Source: a bacterium
Lineage (GTDB): Bacteria; Bacillota; Clostridia; Lachnospirales; Lachnospiraceae
Direction of reading: 5' to 3'
Length of the DNA stretch: 64,000 bases
NCBI GenBank assembly: GCA_030535455.1
Contig: JAUNJY010000001.1
Location: 1 to 64,000, forward strand
The notes below the pieces were generated by a model. The model saw nothing but the letters and a program-made list of their open reading frames with translations. It searched no databases and was not told the DNA's origin. The position numbers and the translations under genes are program-made. Below, piece by piece: positions 60,679 to 64,000 of the stretch. Numbering within the stretch: the stretch's first letter is position 1; the number at the start of each line of letters is the position of its first letter.

Positions 60679-62185
60679 TAAAATAGTAGAAACCATCCGG
60701 AAAATCTTAATACGGACAGTACTGCCTATGCGAAAAAAGGCAGATGAGTTATTACGTAAGTTTTATCTGTCCATTGCATTTCGTATTGCCTTTTATTATG
60801 TCAGACTCTTTATCTTATATGGTGTGTTATTTTTTATCATCATTTATGGACTTTATGTAGGACTATTTATGTCAAAGTATAATAATTTTGCAGACTCCTT
60901 AGTAGATAGGCTGCAAAGTGGACAGACAATCCTTGCGTATGAGGAGCCAACAGATATTGATGAACAGTATAAGCCGTATGTCAGAGAGGCTTATGAAGAA
61001 GCGGTTAATCCATATCAAAAACAGGGAGTTACCATTCGAATAGAGAATATATCAGAGGGGAAGGACATATATAAGGATATTCATGAGGATGTAGAAGCAG
61101 ATAAGAATATATTTAATATGCTTTCTTATAACTATAAAGACAACGAAAAAATAATTTTTAAGAAATACCGAACATATTCATATGATCAAGAGAATTATCG
61201 TATATATTTGCAATTTGATATTACGGAGCCTATAAATACTCTTCATCGATTTATTCTACTTCTAATCTTAATATATCTGGTATTTATCTGTTTTGTGGGA
61301 AGATTTGGGGAACGTGGGATTTCAAGATTATTACAGCCAATTAAGAATATGTCAGCAACTGCTAACCGCTTGACTGTAAATAACCTGAACAGTGAGCGGT
61401 TAAGTGTATCTGGGACAAAGAATGAACTTAAGGAACTGGCAGGGACGATTAACTCCATGCTGGATCGTATCGAACTATCTTATGAAAGTCAAAAGCAATT
61501 TGTCTCCGATGCATCCCATGAGCTTAGGACTCCGATTGCAGTAATTCAAGGATATGCAAATATGCTTGAGAGATGGGGAATGGAAGACAAAGAGGTATTA
61601 CAGGAGTCAGTAGATGCAATTGCCAATGAGGCAAAATCTATGAAGGAATTAGTTGAAAAGTTATTGTTTTTATCAAGACATGATAAGAAGACATTGCGTC
61701 TTAGCCGAAAAGAGTTTAATATGAAAAATCTTGTAGAGGAGATGGTCCGAGAAACTCAGATGGTGGAAAAGGACCGTGTGGTTTCGGCTCCTATTTTAGA
61801 GGATGTATCAGTATACGGTGATCAACAGTCATTAAAGCAGGCACTTAGAGTTTTCATAGATAATGCGATTAAATATAGTAAGCCTGGTGACAGTATCTAT
61901 ATCTCTTGCAGGAATAGAAAAGGAACTTGTATTGTAACGGTAAAGGATACGGGGATTGGAATGAAAAAAGAAGACATGGATCGTATTTTTGAGAGATTTT
62001 ATCGTGCCGATGCAGCACGAAATGGTGGAGTAGATGGTCATGGTTTAGGCCTGTCAATTGCAAAGCTGATTGTGTTAAATCATACCGGAACAATTAAAGT
62101 AAAGTCTCAATATACAAAAGGATCTAGTTTTACAATCATATTACCGGATTATTATAAAAAAGGATTGATAAAGATCGATCGGTAG
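60671..62185 (+). CDS. Membrane sensor histidine kinase
   Basis: The 504-residue kinase has two membrane segments (about residues 38-65 and 195-215) flanking an extracytoplasmic sensor. A HAMP domain, a HisKA domain (H283 in SDASHELRTPIAVI) and an HATPase domain (DNAIKYS, DTGIGM, GHGLGLSI) follow. It is the cognate partner of the overlapping response regulator. It resembles Firmicutes kinases of the CssS/PhoR class; the stimulus is not readable. Confidence 0.92.
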   Translation: MSDKIVETIRKILIRTVLPMRKKADELLRKFYLSIAFRIAFYYVRLFILYGVLFFIIIYGLYVGLFMSKYNNFADSLVDRLQSGQTILAYEEPTDIDEQYKPYVREAYEEAVNPYQKQGVTIRIENISEGKDIYKDIHEDVEADKNIFNMLSYNYKDNEKIIFKKYRTYSYDQENYRIYLQFDITEPINTLHRFILLLILIYLVFICFVGRFGERGISRLLQPIKNMSATANRLTVNNLNSERLSVSGTKNELKELAGTINSMLDRIELSYESQKQFVSDASHELRTPIAVIQGYANMLERWGMEDKEVLQESVDAIANEAKSMKELVEKLLFLSRHDKKTLRLSRKEFNMKNLVEEMVRETQMVEKDRVVSAPILEDVSVYGDQQSLKQALRVFIDNAIKYSKPGDSIYISCRNRKGTCIVTVKDTGIGMKKEDMDRIFERFYRADAARNGGVDGHGLGLSIAKLIVLNHTGTIKVKSQYTKGSSFTIILPDYYKKGLIKIDR

Positions 62186-62194
62186 AAAAAATTA

Positions 62195-62223
62195 AAAATC
62201 CGTCAGCTCACGCTGACGGATTT
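62195..62223 (+). terminator. Terminator of the two-component system
   Basis: AAATCCGTCAGC pairs perfectly with GCTGACGGATTT around TCA(C), 10 bp beyond the kinase stop. The T run is short. Confidence 0.75.
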
Positions 62224-62263
62224 AGACTGTCGACAAGCTGAAGACACAGAAAGAAGAACTAAA

Positions 62264-62294
62264 AAACTGCGCGGGCGCAGGCTACGCCTGCGCC
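62264..62294 (-). terminator. ABC exporter terminator containing the stop codon
   Basis: On the minus strand GGCGCAGGC (62286-62294) pairs with GCCTGCGCC (62274-62282), then CGCGCAGTTTTTT. The stem encodes the last three codons and the loop carries the TAG stop (62282-62284). Confidence 0.7.
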
Positions 62295-64000
62295 ATATAC
62301 AGACGGTAGTATGCACCATGTTTTGCAAGTAATTTGGCTGCGGAACCTTCTTCAATAATTCCACCTTCATCGATAACAAATATCCGATCTGCATTTTGAA
62401 TAGTAGAAAGTCTGTGAGCAATGACAAAAGCAGTTCTATTTTCTAATAAAGCTTCTATACCTTGCTGGATCAATTTTTCAGTCTTTGTATCTATACTGGA
62501 AGTTGCTTCATCTAATATTAAAATCTTAGGTTTAGCTAACAATGTCCTTGCAAATGCAAGCAGTTGCTTTTGTCCAACAGACAGACCACCGCCACGTTCT
62601 TTTAGCTCGGTATCGTATCCATCAGGTAATTTGCAGATAAAGTCATGAGCATGTACCGCTTTGGCTGCAGCTATGATTTCGTCTTCAGTAGCATCCAGAT
62701 TTCCATACCTTATATTATCTCGAATGGTTCCGGTAAAGATATAGCTGTCCTGAGTCATAACGCCCATCTGGCTACGAAGGCTTTCTAAGGAGATGGAGTT
62801 AATACTGTGCCCATCAATCTTAATATCCCCATGCTGAAGGTTATAAAATCGACTGATTAGATTAACAATGGTAGTCTTTCCGGCACCTGTTGGCCCAACA
62901 AGAGCAATGGTTTCTCCAGGCTTTACATGGAATGACAGCTTATGAAGCACATCAGTCTGAGAGTCATAGGAGAAGGTGACATGGTCAAAGGAAATATCCC
63001 CTTTGATATCAGGAAGTTCTTTTGCTTTGGAACTATCGGATATGGTTGGTTTCGTATCAATAATTTCAAAGATACGTTCTGCACCTGAGAGATTGGTAAT
63101 CAACTGATTATAGTAGTTACTCAGGTTCATAACAGGATTCCAGAACATTCCGATGTAGGAGGCAAAAGCAACATAGGTTCCAAGGCTTACAGCATCTCTT
63201 CCAAGTACATAAATGCCAAACAGGTATAACATCATGGTTCCAATACCCCAGCAAAAGTCAGTAGAAGGTCCAAAGGCATTGGAATACAGGACGGCTTTAA
63301 TCCAGGATTTTCGGTGTTCTTCCACAAGTTCATCAAAGGTATTATTTGATTCTTCCTCAGCATGAAAACTTTGTATAATGCGGATACCCGATAAATTCTC
63401 ATGAATAAATGCATTCAGGTTGGAGTTTTTCTTACGTACAACCTGCCAACATTTATGAGAAAAGGATTGAATGAGAAAGATTAAAAATATCATAAGTGGC
63501 AGGCTGGATAAAGCGGCAAATGCCAGTTTGTAGTTCTTTATCACCATGATTATGACTACGGCGCAAATAGTAATGAAGTCAGGAAGTAGGGTGGTCACAG
63601 TATCGCTGATTACACCCTTTAGAGAATTTACATCTCCAATGATACGTGCAAGGATCTTTCCGGTTGGCCTAGAGTCAAAAAAGTCAAAGCTTAATGTTTG
63701 GATATGAGTATAAAGTTCCTGACGAATGGTAAGCAGGACCTTATTACTGACTTTAGCCATAATATACATTCTAAGCTTGATCAGAATGACCAGCCCAATA
63801 TTGATTCCAATGGCAAACAGGCATAAGCCAAGCAAGCCAGAGAAGTCTTTTGGTTTTATGTAATGATCGATTGCAGTTTCCATAATCAATGGATTTAAAA
63901 TCGATATTGCAGTGGAAATCCCCATCACCACGCAGACAATAATCAAGGAGAGTTTATAGTCTAGCAGATAGTGAAACAGCCGTTTAAAAAGGGCAGTCTT
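62282..64000 (-). CDS. ABC exporter, fused permease/ATPase (5' end outside the window)
   Basis: The frame is open to the right edge, so the N-terminus is missing; about 572 residues are visible. A membrane domain with about six segments is followed by an ATPase domain: Walker A GPTGAGKTTIVNL, signature LSVGQKQLL, Walker B ILILDEATSSID, H-loop IAHRLST. This is the type IV exporter architecture (TM287/288, LmrA, BmrA-like), usually a heterodimer with a gene upstream. Substrate (drug, lipid or peptide) is unknown. The codons at 63947-64000 continue in frame (KTALFKRLFHYLLDYK). Confidence 0.9.
   Translation of the reverse strand, partial: KTALFKRLFHYLLDYKLSLIIVCVVMGISTAISILNPLIMETAIDHYIKPKDFSGLLGLCLFAIGINIGLVILIKLRMYIMAKVSNKVLLTIRQELYTHIQTLSFDFFDSRPTGKILARIIGDVNSLKGVISDTVTTLLPDFITICAVVIIMVIKNYKLAFAALSSLPLMIFLIFLIQSFSHKCWQVVRKKNSNLNAFIHENLSGIRIIQSFHAEEESNNTFDELVEEHRKSWIKAVLYSNAFGPSTDFCWGIGTMMLYLFGIYVLGRDAVSLGTYVAFASYIGMFWNPVMNLSNYYNQLITNLSGAERIFEIIDTKPTISDSSKAKELPDIKGDISFDHVTFSYDSQTDVLHKLSFHVKPGETIALVGPTGAGKTTIVNLISRFYNLQHGDIKIDGHSINSISLESLRSQMGVMTQDSYIFTGTIRDNIRYGNLDATEDEIIAAAKAVHAHDFICKLPDGYDTELKERGGGLSVGQKQLLAFARTLLAKPKILILDEATSSIDTKTEKLIQQGIEALLENRTAFVIAHRLSTIQNADRIFVIDEGGIIEEGSAAKLLAKHGAYYRLYMAQA

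Overview
This window is a low-GC Firmicutes chromosome segment spanning the replication origin. The most likely source is a member of the Clostridia, family Lachnospiraceae (Lachnoclostridium phytofermentans-like). That placement is inferred from an A+T-rich sequence with strong Shine-Dalgarno sites, the gene order gyrA-gyrB-recF-yaaA-dnaN-dnaA / rpmH-rnpA-yidD-yidC-jag-mnmE-mnmG-rsmG-parA-parB, a two-subunit class I fumarase, a bacterial V-type ATPase operon, and a DUF3881 gene typical of this family. No database search was possible.

Layout. (1) 1-471: left edge. A leftward tRNA-Ser(GCU) with its own promoter is followed by a second strong leftward promoter and a leader resembling an rRNA operon leader; the rRNA genes would lie outside the window. 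(2) 472-10.8 kb, minus strand: fumarate hydratase beta and alpha, gyrA, gyrB, recF, yaaA, dnaN, dnaA. (3) 9.2-11.3 kb: bipartite oriC. DnaA boxes lie on both sides of dnaA, and a DnaA-trio/AT-rich unwinding element sits between dnaA and dnaN. (4) 11.6-19.3 kb, plus strand: rpmH to rsmG plus an acetyltransferase. (5) 19.4-25 kb: a divergent alpha/beta hydrolase, a DegS/DegU-like two-component pair, three parS-type palindromes, parA-parB and a DUF4446 gene. (6) 25-31.4 kb: adhE behind two Rex-type operators, a small-molecule kinase-like protein, an HD-GYP phosphodiesterase and a DUF3881 protein. (7) 31.4-36.1 kb: a GH29 fucosidase and a GH31 alpha-xylosidase-like gene, then a GNAT gene. (8) 36.1-39.2 kb: tRNA-Arg(CCU), a small membrane protein, a DEDDh exonuclease with a C-terminal zinc-ribbon-like tail, and a D,D-carboxypeptidase. 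(9) 39.3-47.9 kb, minus strand: nine-gene V-type ATPase operon in transcription order H-C-I-K-F-E-A-B-D. (10) 48-51.3 kb: trmB, a 46-codon gene, a thioredoxin, an AI-2E family membrane protein and tRNA-Lys(CUU). (11) 51.5-64 kb: galT, a lipoprotein metallo-hydrolase with a DUF3006 partner, a MoxR/DUF58/transglutaminase operon, an OmpR-type two-component system, and a partial ABC exporter running off the right edge.

How it fits together. Genes left of oriC read leftward and most genes right of it read rightward, so most are co-directional with the forks. Exceptions are the hydrolase, the kinase-like gene, dacA, the V-ATPase operon, the AI-2E gene and the ABC exporter. Most transcription units have a recognisable intrinsic terminator, and several have near-consensus sigma-A promoters with 17-bp spacers.

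Most of the window is conserved housekeeping DNA. The less ordinary signals are in the intergenic DNA: a parS site that doubles as a terminator stem, competing hairpins beside a parS-like palindrome, a repeated structured intergenic element (near 31.5 and 49.5 kb), tandem Shine-Dalgarno repeats before rnpA, two Rex-like operators before adhE, and a DnaA box between the dnaN Shine-Dalgarno and its start codon. I see no CRISPR array, insertion sequence, prophage or defence island. I did not find a clearly new multi-gene system.
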